A stretch of 64,000 bases of DNA from Roseobacter sinensis (GTDB lineage: Bacteria > Pseudomonadota > Alphaproteobacteria > Rhodobacterales > Rhodobacteraceae): NCBI RefSeq assembly GCF_025755255.1, contig NZ_JALIEB010000008.1:1-64000 (forward strand). The letters are read 5' to 3'. Numbering within the stretch: position 1 is the stretch's first letter; every line of letters starts with the position of its first letter. The notes beneath the pieces were generated by a model. The model did no database searches. It had not been told where the DNA came from and saw only the letters and a program-made list of their open reading frames with translations. Shown here piece by piece: positions 29,247 to 38,220 of this stretch. Position numbers and translations under genes: made by a program.

Positions 29247-30020
29247 GTGCTTCACACAACGCAGACCGGTCCGGAGGGCGCACCGGAACTCCTGTTCCTG
29301 CATGCGGTTGGCATCAGCAGCTGGATGTGGCGCGATGTCGCCGCGGCCTTGCCGGCGTACCGCCTGCTGCTGATCGATCTTCCGGGCCACGGTCAAAGCC
29401 GCGACCTGCCCTGGCGATCCCTGGAAGAGAGCGCCGACAAGGTGGCCGAGGCGGTCGCAGCCACGGGCCGCAGCGCGCCGCTTCATCTCGCCGCCCTGTC
29501 ACTGGGGTCCTACGTGGGCCTGCATCTCTGCCTGCGCCACCCCGCCCTCTGCCAGTCCGCACTTCTCAGCGGCATCCATCCCGGAGGTATGCCGAAGCGG
29601 GCGCTCATGAAGCTCGTCTCGGCGCTGACGGCACCGCTGGCTCCGCGCCCCTTCTTCGCCCGGCGCACGGCCCGGATGATGGGCCCGGATGTCGATGTGG
29701 ACGGGTTTGTTGAGGCCGCGGCCCAAACGCGGGTTTCGGCCTTTCGACGCGCGACGAATGATGTGGTGGACTTCGAATGTCCGGCAGATGCCGCCCCACC
29801 TCAGACCCGGCTGGCCTTCATTGCGGGCGGGCGGGAACATCCGCTGATCCGGGAGGGGCTTGCGACCTTTGAACGCCGCTTCGAGGGCAGCGTCTCGGCG
29901 ATTGTACCGGGTCTGGGTCACGGATGGGCCGGCGAGGACCCGCAACTCTTTGCGCGGTTCATCAAAGCGCATGTGGCCGGCGATCTGCCCGCGCTGGTCC
30001 AGCGGGGCCATCCAGACTAA
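29247..30020 (+). CDS. alpha/beta hydrolase in the yceD-rpmF interval
   Basis: This is a 257-residue alpha/beta-fold hydrolase starting at GTG after AAGAAGG. LLFLHAVGISSWMWRDV and IDLPGHGQS precede the elbow ALSLGSYVGLHL, where alanine replaces the first glycine of GxSxG. GLGHGWAGEDP supplies the histidine. It begins 21 bases after yceD and precedes rpmF by 178 bases. The rpmF interval probably has its own promoter. Substrate unknown. Confidence 0.85.
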   Translation: MLHTTQTGPEGAPELLFLHAVGISSWMWRDVAAALPAYRLLLIDLPGHGQSRDLPWRSLEESADKVAEAVAATGRSAPLHLAALSLGSYVGLHLCLRHPALCQSALLSGIHPGGMPKRALMKLVSALTAPLAPRPFFARRTARMMGPDVDVDGFVEAAAQTRVSAFRRATNDVVDFECPADAAPPQTRLAFIAGGREHPLIREGLATFERRFEGSVSAIVPGLGHGWAGEDPQLFARFIKAHVAGDLPALVQRGHPD

Positions 30021-30198
30021 AAAACCGCTTGCACCGCAGCGCAATCACAGTATTTTGCGCCGCTCACCCAAATAGGGTTGGACAAGCGCCGGGCTTGGGC
30101 CTAAACGCACGTCACACCCGACATCTGGGACAGGAATAGAAACCCGGCCCCGCGCCACACCTGCGCGCCCGGCCCCGAACGACAAAAGGCCCAAGACA

Positions 30199-30405
30199 AT
30201 GGCTGTTCAACAGAACAAGGTCTCCAAGTCGCGCCGCAACAATCGTCGCGCGCATGATTCTCTGGTTGCCGCAAACCCGAACGAATGCACCAACTGCGGC
30301 GAGCTGAAGCGCCCGCACCACGTCTGTGCCGCCTGTGGCCATTATGACGACAAGGAAGTGGTCGCGCTCACGGAAGAGATTGATCTGGAAGACGACGCGG
30401 CCTAA
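30199..30405 (+). CDS. rpmF: 50S ribosomal protein L32
   Basis: This 68-residue protein begins [20 protein letters not shown] and carries a zinc ribbon, [18 protein letters not shown], with two CxxC pairs. It is a structural protein of the large ribosomal subunit. It precedes plsX, as in most bacteria, which ties ribosome and lipid synthesis genes together. Confidence 0.98.
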   Translation: MAVQQNKVSKSRRNNRRAHDSLVAANPNECTNCGELKRPHHVCAACGHYDDKEVVALTEEIDLEDDAA

Positions 30406-30453
30406 ACCTTTCCCTTAAACAATAAGGGCAGAAGGTTTGGGGGCAGTCGCACC

Positions 30454-31527
30454 ATGACGGCGCAGACCGATCAGGCATCCGCAAAAGCCAGACGCATCAC
30501 CATTTCCGTAGATGCGATGGGCGGGGACGAAGGCCCCGCCGCCGTGGTTGCGGGCTGTGATGTCTCGGCGCGCAAGAACCCCGATATCCAGTTTATCCTG
30601 CACGGCCCGGAAGCCGAGCTGTCCGGCCTTGTTGCGCGCAAACGGGCGCTCAGCGGCCGCGTCGAGATCTGGGATGCCACCGGCGTGGTAAGCATGGATG
30701 ACAAGCCCAGCCATATCGTACGCAACGGCAAGGAAACCTCGATGTGGTCGGCCATCGAGGCGGTGCGCGATGGGACTGCAACCGTCGCGGTCTCCTGCGG
30801 GAACACCGGCGCGCTCATGGCCCTGTCGATGATCCGCCTGCGCAAGCTGCCGGGTGTGAACCGGCCTGCGATTGCCGTGCTCTACCCCTCGTCGAACCCG
30901 CAGGGGTTCAACGTGATGCTGGATGTGGGAGCCGACGTGAAGGCCGATGCCGATGACCTGCTGCGCTACGCGCTGATGGGCATGTCCTATGCGCGCAACG
31001 GCCTCGATCTGCCGCGACCGCGCGTGGGTCTTCTGAATGTTGGCACCGAAGAGCACAAGGGCCGCACCGAGCTGCGGGAAGCCTATGAGCTCATTCGCGA
31101 CCAGCGCGACCTCGCCGGGTTCGAATTCGTCGGCTTCGTCGAGGGAGGGGATATCTCTGGCGATGTCTGCGATGTCATCGTGACGGACGGCTTCACCGGA
31201 AACGTGGCGATCAAGACCGGTGAAGGCACCGCGAGCATGATCGGCGACCGGCTGCGCGAGGCCTTCAAGTTCTCGCCGTTGTCGCGGCTCGCCTCGGTGC
31301 TGGCCTATACCTCGCTGCGCCGGTTGCAGAAGAAGATCGACCCGCGCCGGGTGAACGGCGGCGTCTTCCTGGGGCTGAACGGCACTGTCGTCAAGTCGCA
31401 TGGTGCCGCGGATGCCACCGGCGTCTCGGCGGCCATCAAGCTGGCCGCGCAGCTTGCCGATATCAAATTCACCGACAAGCTGGCCGCACGGGTGGCCGGG
31501 TTGCCCGGAGAGGAGAGCATATCATGA
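30454..31527 (+). CDS. plsX: phosphate acyltransferase PlsX
   Basis: PlsX makes acyl-phosphate from acyl-ACP for phosphatidic acid synthesis at the membrane surface. The 357-residue protein has TISVDAMGGDEGP at the N-terminus, SCGNTGALMALS, and GFVEGGDISGDVCDVIVTDGFTGNVAIKTGEG, all diagnostic. Its stop overlaps the fabH start by four bases (ATGA), so the two are translationally coupled. Confidence 0.98.
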   Translation: MTAQTDQASAKARRITISVDAMGGDEGPAAVVAGCDVSARKNPDIQFILHGPEAELSGLVARKRALSGRVEIWDATGVVSMDDKPSHIVRNGKETSMWSAIEAVRDGTATVAVSCGNTGALMALSMIRLRKLPGVNRPAIAVLYPSSNPQGFNVMLDVGADVKADADDLLRYALMGMSYARNGLDLPRPRVGLLNVGTEEHKGRTELREAYELIRDQRDLAGFEFVGFVEGGDISGDVCDVIVTDGFTGNVAIKTGEGTASMIGDRLREAFKFSPLSRLASVLAYTSLRRLQKKIDPRRVNGGVFLGLNGTVVKSHGAADATGVSAAIKLAAQLADIKFTDKLAARVAGLPGEESIS

Positions 31528-32495
31528 GCCTGCGCGCGGTTGTCAGGGGCGTGGGCCACTACCTGCCCGAGCGCATCGTGCCCAACGCAGAGTTCGAGGC
31601 GACGCTCGACACCAATGACGAGTGGATCCGCGCCCGCTCGGGCATCGAACGGCGGCATTTTGCGGCCGAAGGCGAGACGACATCGACAATGGCGACCACC
31701 GCTGCGCGGGCTGCATTGAAAGACGCGGATCTTGAGCCCTCCGACATTGACGCCATTGTGCTGGCGACCTCGACTGCCGACCTCACCTTCCCTTCAGCGG
31801 CCACGATGGTTCAGGCCGATCTCGGCATGGACAGCGGCTTTGCCTTCGACGTGCAGGCCGTCTGTGCAGGCTTCATCTATGCGCTGAGCAACGCCAATGC
31901 GCTGATCATTTCCGGCCAGGCCAAACGCGTGCTCGTGATCGGTGCCGAGACCTTCAGCCGGATCATGGATTGGACCGACCGCTCGACCTGCGTGCTCTTC
32001 GGCGACGGGGCCGGCGCGTTGGTGCTGGAGGCGGATGAGGGTGCCGGCACTGCCGCGGATCGCGGGATCCTGTCGACCGACCTTCACTCCGACGGCCGGC
32101 ACAAGGACCTGCTCTATGTCGATGGCGGCGTGTCGACGGGCACGACGGGCTATCTGCGGATGCAGGGCAACCAGGTGTTCCGCCATGCGGTGGAGAAGCT
32201 TGCCGCGACAGCGACCAAGGCGATGGAGCGCGCCGGGGTGGCGCCGCAGGACGTGGACTGGATCGTGCCGCATCAGGCCAATATCCGCATCATCCAGGGC
32301 ACCGCGAAGAAGCTCGGTCTGCCCATGGAAAAGGTCGTCGTCACCGTGCAGGACCACGGCAACACGTCGGCCGCATCGATTCCCCTGGCGCTCTCCGTGG
32401 GCCGCGACCGCGGCCAGATCCAGCAAGGCGATCTGATCGTCACCGAAGCCATCGGCGGCGGTCTGGCCTGGGGCGCGGTGGTGCTGCGCTGGTAG
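31524..32495 (+). CDS. fabH: beta-ketoacyl-ACP synthase III
   Basis: FabH starts fatty acid synthesis by condensing acetyl-CoA with malonyl-ACP. The 323-residue protein shows the Cys-His-Asn triad: C114 in DVQAVCAGF, H in DWIVPHQANIRI and N in DHGNTSAAS. The active-site order and length are standard. The gene is coupled to plsX upstream and followed by ihfA after 98 bases. Its stop lies in a TAGAGCG sequence like that at the tyrS end. Confidence 0.98.
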   Translation: MSLRAVVRGVGHYLPERIVPNAEFEATLDTNDEWIRARSGIERRHFAAEGETTSTMATTAARAALKDADLEPSDIDAIVLATSTADLTFPSAATMVQADLGMDSGFAFDVQAVCAGFIYALSNANALIISGQAKRVLVIGAETFSRIMDWTDRSTCVLFGDGAGALVLEADEGAGTAADRGILSTDLHSDGRHKDLLYVDGGVSTGTTGYLRMQGNQVFRHAVEKLAATATKAMERAGVAPQDVDWIVPHQANIRIIQGTAKKLGLPMEKVVVTVQDHGNTSAASIPLALSVGRDRGQIQQGDLIVTEAIGGGLAWGAVVLRW

Positions 32496-32593
32496 AGCGG
32501 AAATTCCTGCTCAAACGCCAGCGGCCAAGTCATTGATATTGACTCTGAAAATCCCTCTCCCCTATGGTTGCTGAAAACCACAGGGGGACAGCC

Positions 32594-32896
32594 ATGGCCG
32601 AAAAGACATTGACTCGTATGGATTTAAGCGAGGCGGTGTTCCGGGAGGTCGGCCTGTCGCGCAACGAAAGCGCGCAGCTGGTCGAATCCGTACTGGAACA
32701 TCTCTCAGATGCGCTGGTCCGCGGCGAACAAGTGAAAATCTCGTCATTTGGCACCTTCTCCGTCCGTGACAAGTCGGCCCGCATCGGACGCAATCCGAAA
32801 ACGGGTGAAGAGGTGCCGATCAACCCGCGCCGGGTTCTGACCTTTCGCCCGTCGCACCTGATGAAGGACCGCGTGGCCGACGGGAACAAGTCCTGA
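32594..32896 (+). CDS. ihfA: integration host factor subunit alpha
   Basis: This is a 100-residue DNA-bending protein of the HU/IHF family. [22 protein letters not shown] begins the dimerising helices. [41 protein letters not shown] forms the beta-arm with the intercalating proline and identifies the alpha subunit. The ATG at 32594 follows AGGGGG. The gene is followed after 4 bases by the MerR gene, as is usual in alphaproteobacteria. Confidence 0.96.
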   Translation: MAEKTLTRMDLSEAVFREVGLSRNESAQLVESVLEHLSDALVRGEQVKISSFGTFSVRDKSARIGRNPKTGEEVPINPRRVLTFRPSHLMKDRVADGNKS

Positions 32897-32900
32897 TCTG

Positions 32901-34214
32901 ATGCCAAAATCCCCCGACGCTTTTCGCACGATCTCGGAGGTTGCCGACTGGTTGGGCGTGCAAGCGCATGTGCTGCGGTTCTGGGAAAGCAAGTTTGCCC
33001 AAGTCAAACCGGTCAAACGCGCTGGGGGCCGCCGCTACTACCGCCCGGCCGACATGCTCCTGCTGGGGGGCATCAAGAAGCTGCTGCATGATGACGGGCT
33101 GACGATCAAGGGCGTGCAGAAACTGCTGCGCGAGCACGGGGTCAGCCATGTGGCAGACCAGTCGCAACCCTTGGACGACCTGACCATGGCGGTCATCGAA
33201 AGCGATGTCGCCACCCCGGAGCAGGAGGCAGAGGTCGCACCGCCGGCCGCCCCTCCGCCACCAGCGGACACGCCGCCCCAGGATACGCCAGCGCAGGGTG
33301 AGGAGATCGATGATGCTCCTGAGCCGGAGGCCGTGGAAGAGGTGGCAGCTGCGCCGTCAGAGGAGGTGGCACCCGCCCTCGAGGAGGAGGCCGATCCACC
33401 TCAAGCCGAGGCAGAGGCAGAGCCCGCACAACCGGAGCTTGATCTCGAAACCGAGTTGGAATTGGAACTCGAGCTGGACGCGGCAGAACCAGATCAGTCG
33501 GAGCCCGCGCCTGAACCGGCGAGCCCAGAGCCAGAACAACCAGAACAAGGGGCGGTCGCGGAGGATGAGACGGCTGCGCAGGCGGCAGCGCCCGAGCCGG
33601 GCGCAGAGGCAGATCCCGTCGCGGAGGATGAGCCCGCTGTCGAGCTGGCGGAAACACCTGACGAGACCGACGCACCCGAGCCGGAACCGATGCGCGATGC
33701 GCCCCCCGAGGAGCCCGCCGAAGAGGCCCCGCCGCCTGTCGAGGCCGCTGCGGCGGACGACCCCGCACCCCCTGAGCCTGCCGAGCCGCCCACCCAACCC
33801 GCGGAGCCCGAGCCTCAAGATGCGGCGGAGGACACCGACGACGCCTTGCCAAGTTTCATCCGCAGACCGCGGGCCGATCCCGCGCCAGTGCCGGAACCGG
33901 CGCCCGAGGCCGAGGCTCCGCCTGCTGAAGAGCCTGCCGAGGCGCAGGAAGAGGGTGCAGCGTCGATACAGCAGGACGAAGAGGTCTCCGCTGTCCCGGT
34001 CGAGGCCGAGCAGGCCCCCACGCCAAGGATCATCGAGGTGGGCCCTCTGCCCAACGAAGCGGACATGCCCGCCGAACCGGCCGCACTTTCCGCCCTGGCG
34101 AGCAGCCCGTCGCTCAATGATGCGCAGCGCGACGCGGTCAAACCGCTGCTGGCGCAACTGATCCGATTGAGGGCCAGCCTGACCAACGCCAGCAAAGACG
34201 CGGCCAAAGACTGA
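32901..34214 (+). CDS. MerR family regulator with a long acidic, proline-rich tail
   Basis: This is a 437-residue protein. Residues 8-82 form a MerR winged-helix domain ([25 protein letters not shown], then [21 protein letters not shown]). From about 105 to 375 the sequence is almost only Glu, Pro, Ala, Asp and Gln, with a run of E/L alternation near 180, and is predicted to be disordered. A short ordered C-terminus ([32 protein letters not shown]) follows. The MerR protein next to ihfA is conserved in alphaproteobacteria, usually much shorter in memory. The tail may act as a protein-binding or spacer region. Confidence 0.88.
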   Translation: MPKSPDAFRTISEVADWLGVQAHVLRFWESKFAQVKPVKRAGGRRYYRPADMLLLGGIKKLLHDDGLTIKGVQKLLREHGVSHVADQSQPLDDLTMAVIESDVATPEQEAEVAPPAAPPPPADTPPQDTPAQGEEIDDAPEPEAVEEVAAAPSEEVAPALEEEADPPQAEAEAEPAQPELDLETELELELELDAAEPDQSEPAPEPASPEPEQPEQGAVAEDETAAQAAAPEPGAEADPVAEDEPAVELAETPDETDAPEPEPMRDAPPEEPAEEAPPPVEAAAADDPAPPEPAEPPTQPAEPEPQDAAEDTDDALPSFIRRPRADPAPVPEPAPEAEAPPAEEPAEAQEEGAASIQQDEEVSAVPVEAEQAPTPRIIEVGPLPNEADMPAEPAALSALASSPSLNDAQRDAVKPLLAQLIRLRASLTNASKDAAKD

Positions 34215-34270
34215 AAGATGCCAATTCGCTCTTGCCTCGGCCCTCAGATCGGGTATGTAGCCCCTCATGT

Positions 34271-34347
34271 CGGGCTATGGCGCAGCCTGGTAGCGCGTCC
34301 GTCTGGGGGACGGAAGGTCGCAGGTTCAAGTCCTGCTAGCCCGACCA
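34271..34347 (+). tRNA. tRNA-Pro(GGG)
   Basis: This is a 77-base cloverleaf with encoded CCA. Acceptor CGGGCTA pairs with TAGCCCG, the D-arm is GCGC...GCGC, and anticodon stem TCCGT/ACGGA encloses loop CTGGGGG with anticodon GGG. The T-arm contains GGTTCAAGTCC. It lies between the MerR gene and dcd on the plus strand. Confidence 0.97.
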
Positions 34348-34408
34348 TCCGACATACGAGAAAAGCCCGTGCTGCAGCGCGGCGCATGGCATGTCAGGAA
34401 GCGATCCG

Positions 34409-35485
34409 ATGAGCGGCGTGCTGCCCAATCAAATGATCAGCAAGATGATTGCGGACAGCCAGATCGCGGCGACGCGGGAAATCAATCCAGCACAGGTTCA
34501 GCCCGCCAGCCTCGATCTGCGGTTGGGCACCACCGCCTTCCGGGTGCGCGCCTCCTTTCTGGCCGGTCAAGGCGCGCGCGTGCTCGACCGGTTGCGCGAG
34601 TTCGAGATGCACAGCGTCGACCTCTCGGGCGGCGCCGTCCTGGAGAAAGGCTGCGTCTACGTGGTGCCACTGATGGAGTCCCTGGCGCTGCCGCCAGGCG
34701 TCCGAGCCGTTGCCAACGCCAAGAGTTCCACCGGCCGGCTCGATCTGCTCACGCGCACCATCACCGATGGCGGCACCGAGTTCGACCGGATTGCCGCGGG
34801 CTACTGCGGCCCGCTCTATGCCGAGATCTGCCCGCGGTCGTTTTCGGTTCTGGTGCGTCCGGGCATGCGGCTCAATCAGATCCGCTTTGGGGACGGCGAG
34901 GCCGTGCTCGACGATGACGCGCTGCGCGCGCTGCACACCGAAACACCGCTGGTGGACGGCCCGGCGGTGATTGACGATGGCCTGGGGTTCTCCGTCGATC
35001 TGCGCCTGCCGGAGACCACGCTGGTCGGTTACCGGGCCAAGCCGCATACCGGTGTGATCGACCTGGACCTGATCAACCATTACGATCCGCGGGATTATTG
35101 GGAAAACGTCCACAGCGAAACCGGCCAGATCATCCTCGATCCGGGGGCCTTCTATATTCTGGTGAGCCGCGAGGCGGTCACGATCCCGCCAGAATATGCC
35201 GCCGAGATGGCGCCCTATCTCGCCATGGTGGGCGAGTTCCGCGTGCATTACGCAGGCTTTTTCGATCCGGGTTTTGGTCACCATGCAGCGGGCGGGACAG
35301 GCTCGCGCGGCGTGCTTGAGGTGCGCTGCCACGAGGCGCCCTTCGTGCTGGAGCACGGGCAGGTGGTGGGCCGGCTGATCTATGAACGGATGGCCGAAGT
35401 GCCCACGCATCTCTACGGTGCGGGCATCGCCTCGAACTACCAGGGCCAAGGGCTGAAACTTTCGAAGCACTTCCGCGCGGGCTAG
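34409..35485 (+). CDS. dcd: dCTP deaminase, double-domain alphaproteobacterial form
   Basis: This enzyme deaminates dCTP to dUTP in thymidylate supply. The 358-residue protein is about twice the usual 190 residues and looks like two dUTPase-fold halves. The first has PASLDLRLG and NAKSSTGRLDL, and the second has FSVDLRLP and VGEFRVHYAGFFDPGFG with the catalytic glutamate. The ATG at 34409 follows AGGAAGC. Such long Dcd proteins are common in alphaproteobacteria. Whether one half is catalytically dead is not resolved here. Confidence 0.9.
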   Translation: MSGVLPNQMISKMIADSQIAATREINPAQVQPASLDLRLGTTAFRVRASFLAGQGARVLDRLREFEMHSVDLSGGAVLEKGCVYVVPLMESLALPPGVRAVANAKSSTGRLDLLTRTITDGGTEFDRIAAGYCGPLYAEICPRSFSVLVRPGMRLNQIRFGDGEAVLDDDALRALHTETPLVDGPAVIDDGLGFSVDLRLPETTLVGYRAKPHTGVIDLDLINHYDPRDYWENVHSETGQIILDPGAFYILVSREAVTIPPEYAAEMAPYLAMVGEFRVHYAGFFDPGFGHHAAGGTGSRGVLEVRCHEAPFVLEHGQVVGRLIYERMAEVPTHLYGAGIASNYQGQGLKLSKHFRAG

Positions 35486-35491
35486 CCGCCG

Positions 35492-35692
35492 CTACATGCG
35501 TGTCGTGCGGCGCAGGGCGCGCATGGCCTGCCTGATTTGCTCTTTGCTCTGCGGGTTTTGCTCTGGCAGAGGGCGCTTGCTGTCCTGTCGCCCCTTGTTC
35601 ATCGACGCCGCTTTCCTGAACCCCGCATTGATGCCCTTGTTGACCAGACGCCGGGTGATCTGGCGCAGGATCATGCTGATCAATCTGTCCAT
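35492..35692 (-). CDS. 66-residue basic protein of unknown function
   Basis: The small protein begins MDRLISMILRQITRRLVNKGINAG, an amphipathic helix with arginines on one face, and ends with a Lys/Arg/Gln-rich tail (SKEQIRQAMRALRRTTRM). It may be membrane-surface or nucleic-acid associated. It is the last gene of the minus-strand series dgt to scpB, 70 bases after scpB, and converges with dcd. I recall similar small proteins near scpB in related genomes but cannot name the family. Confidence 0.65.
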   Translation of the reverse strand: MDRLISMILRQITRRLVNKGINAGFRKAASMNKGRQDSKRPLPEQNPQSKEQIRQAMRALRRTTRM

Positions 35693-35762
35693 GGCTCTGC
35701 CTCCTTGCGCTTTTCATTTGTGATTATAGCGCGGAATGCGGTTTTTTCAGGACAGGCTGCGG

Positions 35763-36422
35763 TCAATCCTCGAAAAGCTCGCTCTGCCCTTCTGTGCTTT
35801 CGTCCTCCGGCTCCTCCTCGGGGCCCGGCAGTCCGGTGCCGGGCGGCGGGCGGTTTTCGAGCAAACCTGCTGCGCGCAGCTCCTTCAGGCCCGGCAGATC
35901 GCGTGCGTTTTCCAGCCCGAAATGGTCGAGGAAACCTTGCGTGACCACGAAGGTCACCGGCCGTCCCGGTGTCATCTTTCGGCGGCCAAAGCGGATCCAC
36001 TCCATCTCGAGCAGTTGATCCACCGTCCCGCGGCTGACGGAGACGCCGCGGATCTCCTCGATCTCGGCGCGGGTGACCGGCTGGTGATAGGCGATGATGG
36101 CGAGCGTTTCGATCGCCGCACGGCTGAGCTTGCGGGTCTCGACCGTTTCGCGTTGCATCAGAAAGCCCAGATCGGGCGCGGTGCGCATGGCCCAGGCATC
36201 GCCGATCTTGCAGAGGGTCACGCCCCGCCCCTCGTAGCGCTTGCGCAGGTACACCAGGGCCTCTGCCGGATCAGAGCCATGGGGCATGCGGGCGGCAAGC
36301 TCGCGCAGGCTCACCGGCTCGGCCGTCGCAAAGAGGATCGCTTCGACCATCCGCTCCTGTTCGCCCATAGGCGGCGCTTCGAACAGGCTCTCTTCCGGCT
36401 CTGGCGCTTGATCTTCACTCAC
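35763..36422 (-). CDS. scpB: segregation and condensation protein B
   Basis: ScpB is the winged-helix partner of the SMC-ScpA complex that organises and separates chromosomes. The 219-residue protein contains MVEAILFATAEPVSLRELAARMP and LSRAAIETLAIIAYHQPVTRAEIEEIRGVSVSRGTVDQLL, the two winged helices. The C-terminal 30 residues are acidic. Its start overlaps the scpA stop by four bases. Confidence 0.97.
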   Translation of the reverse strand: MSEDQAPEPEESLFEAPPMGEQERMVEAILFATAEPVSLRELAARMPHGSDPAEALVYLRKRYEGRGVTLCKIGDAWAMRTAPDLGFLMQRETVETRKLSRAAIETLAIIAYHQPVTRAEIEEIRGVSVSRGTVDQLLEMEWIRFGRRKMTPGRPVTFVVTQGFLDHFGLENARDLPGLKELRAAGLLENRPPPGTGLPGPEEEPEDESTEGQSELFED

Positions 36423-37210
36423 TTGGGCGTGTCCTTCTTCCGCAGCTGGATCGGCGCGAAGGTCTCCGACTGCCGGATTTCCAGATGGCCCTCTTTAACA
36501 AGCTCGAGCGAGGCCGCAAAGGTCGCTGCGGTGGCGGATCGGCGGCGCGCCGGGTCGATCTCCCAGCCTTCGGGCAGATAGCTGGAGATATCGGTCCAGT
36601 CGCCTGCAAATCCGATCAGCCCGCGCATCCGGTCGAGCGCCTGCTCCATGGTGAAGACCGCATCGCGGTCCATGGTGAAGGGGCGGAAGTCGTCGCGGGT
36701 GCGGATGCGGGCATAGCCCTGCATCAGATCAAGCAGCGTCGCGGTGTAGCGGATCTTGCGGGTGCGCGTGACCTCATGGGTCTGGCCGCGCGCAAAGAAA
36801 TCGCGGCCCAGCCGGTCGCGGCCCATGAGCCGCGCTGCCGCATCGCGCATGGCCTGCAGCCGTTCGAGCTGGAAGGCCAGATGCGCGGCGAGTTCCTCGC
36901 CTGTGGGCCCCTCCTCGGTCGGGTCCGGCGGCAACAACAGGCGGGACTTCAGAAAGGCGAGCCAGGCCGCCATGACGAGATAATCTGCCGCCAGCTCCAG
37001 CCGCAGCGCCTTTGCCCTCTCCACGAAGGCGAGATACTGCTGAGCGAGGGCAAGAACGGAGATCTTGCGCAAGTCGACCTTTTGCGTCCGGCTGAGCGTC
37101 AGCAGCAGGTCCAGCGGCCCTTCGAAACCGTCCACATCGACGATCAGCGCCTCCGCAGCCAGCCGATCCGCGACCGATAGGGTGTCTTCCTCAAAAGGTG
37201 TTTCAGCCAT
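36419..37210 (-). CDS. scpA: segregation and condensation protein A
   Basis: ScpA is the kleisin of bacterial condensin, bridging SMC heads. The 263-residue protein has FEGPLDLLLTLSRTQKVDLRKISVLALAQQYL near the N-terminus, the conserved SMC-neck-binding helix region, LAADYLVMAAWLAFLKSRLLLP, and a C-terminal winged helix (TAATFAASLELVKEGHLEIRQSETFAPI). It starts two bases after the nagZ stop and overlaps scpB, so all three are co-translated. Confidence 0.97.
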   Translation of the reverse strand: MAETPFEEDTLSVADRLAAEALIVDVDGFEGPLDLLLTLSRTQKVDLRKISVLALAQQYLAFVERAKALRLELAADYLVMAAWLAFLKSRLLLPPDPTEEGPTGEELAAHLAFQLERLQAMRDAAARLMGRDRLGRDFFARGQTHEVTRTRKIRYTATLLDLMQGYARIRTRDDFRPFTMDRDAVFTMEQALDRMRGLIGFAGDWTDISSYLPEGWEIDPARRRSATAATFAASLELVKEGHLEIRQSETFAPIQLRKKDTPK

Positions 37211-37212
37211 GA

Positions 37213-38220
37213 CTACGACGTCGTTTGCTCCGCTAACAGCGTGTCAAGCTGCGCGCGTGCGGCGACTATGTCAATATCGTCCGGCGGTTTGCGGAAGGCG
37301 AGTGCGCGCTCGGCCCGGATCTGCGCAGCCTCCGTCATCTCGCCTGCCGCCTCCGCCACCCGTCTGCGCGCCTCAAGCGGTGCGTTGCACTGCAGCACCA
37401 CGTCACATCCCGCGGCGAGCGCGCCAGTGGCGATCTCCTCGGGCGTGCCGGAGAGCGCCTTCATGCTGATGTCGTCGGTCATGATCAGGTTGTCGAAGCC
37501 GATCTCGTCGCGGATCACCTGCATGAGCCTTGGCGACAGCGTCGCGGGTGCTGTGTCATAGGCGCGATAGACCAGGTGGGCGGTCATGCCCATGGGCAGA
37601 TCGGCCAGCGCCTTGAACGGGGCAAAGTCTTCGGCCGCCAGCGTCGCGGCATCGGCCTCCACCTCCGGCAGATCGTAGTGGCTGTCGAGCGTCGCGCGGC
37701 CATGGCCGGGGATGTGTTTGAGAACCGGAAGCACGCCGCCTGCCAGCAGCCCGGAAGCCGCCGCGCGTCCCAGACGAGCCACGGCCTTGGGGCGCGCGCC
37801 GTAGCAGCGGTTGCGCAGGAAGTCATGCGTCTGCGGGCCGGCGAGATCGACCATCGGCGCGCAGTTGCTGTCGATGCCAAGCGCGTGAAGCTCCGCCGCG
37901 ATCAGCCGGTACCGCAGGTACATCGCCTCCTCGGCCCGATCCCCGGCGGCGGTCACGAAATCCAGTGGTGGTGTCCAGTCCGTCCAGGTCGGCCCTCGCA
38001 GCCGCTGCACCCGCCCGCCTTCCTGATCAATGGTGATCGGTGCCGCGCGCCCCACGGCCTCGCGCATCTGATCGCAGAGGCGGCGCACCTGGTCGGGCGT
38101 GTCGATGTTGCGCGCGAAGAGGATAAAGCCGAAGGGGTTCGCCTCCCTGAAGACCGCAACCTCTTCCCGGCTCAGCGCAAGCCCGTCGGCATCGAGGATG
38201 GTCGCGCCAAAGCGGCTCAC
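37213..38220 (-). CDS. nagZ: beta-N-acetylhexosaminidase NagZ
   Basis: NagZ removes N-acetylglucosamine from anhydro-muropeptides in the cytosol during peptidoglycan recycling. This GH3 enzyme has the substrate motif KHIPGHGRATLDSHYDLP and the nucleophile in IMTDDISMKAL. The GTG start at 38220 overlaps the stop of the SPOR gene (GTGA) and gives 335 residues, the usual NagZ length. An upstream ATG would run out of family. Its product is further processed by AnmK, encoded at 20897. Confidence 0.95.
   Translation of the reverse strand: MSRFGATILDADGLALSREEVAVFREANPFGFILFARNIDTPDQVRRLCDQMREAVGRAAPITIDQEGGRVQRLRGPTWTDWTPPLDFVTAAGDRAEEAMYLRYRLIAAELHALGIDSNCAPMVDLAGPQTHDFLRNRCYGARPKAVARLGRAAASGLLAGGVLPVLKHIPGHGRATLDSHYDLPEVEADAATLAAEDFAPFKALADLPMGMTAHLVYRAYDTAPATLSPRLMQVIRDEIGFDNLIMTDDISMKALSGTPEEIATGALAAGCDVVLQCNAPLEARRRVAEAAGEMTEAAQIRAERALAFRKPPDDIDIVAARAQLDTLLAEQTTS

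Noticed and set aside
33205-34161. Arg/Pro-rich frame inside the MerR gene
   Set aside because: It is the shifted reading of the Glu/Pro-rich tail. The composition is a frame artefact.
34409-35485. Two fused or duplicated dcd genes as a novelty
   Set aside because: Double-length dCTP deaminase is usual in alphaproteobacteria, so it was reported as a normal gene.
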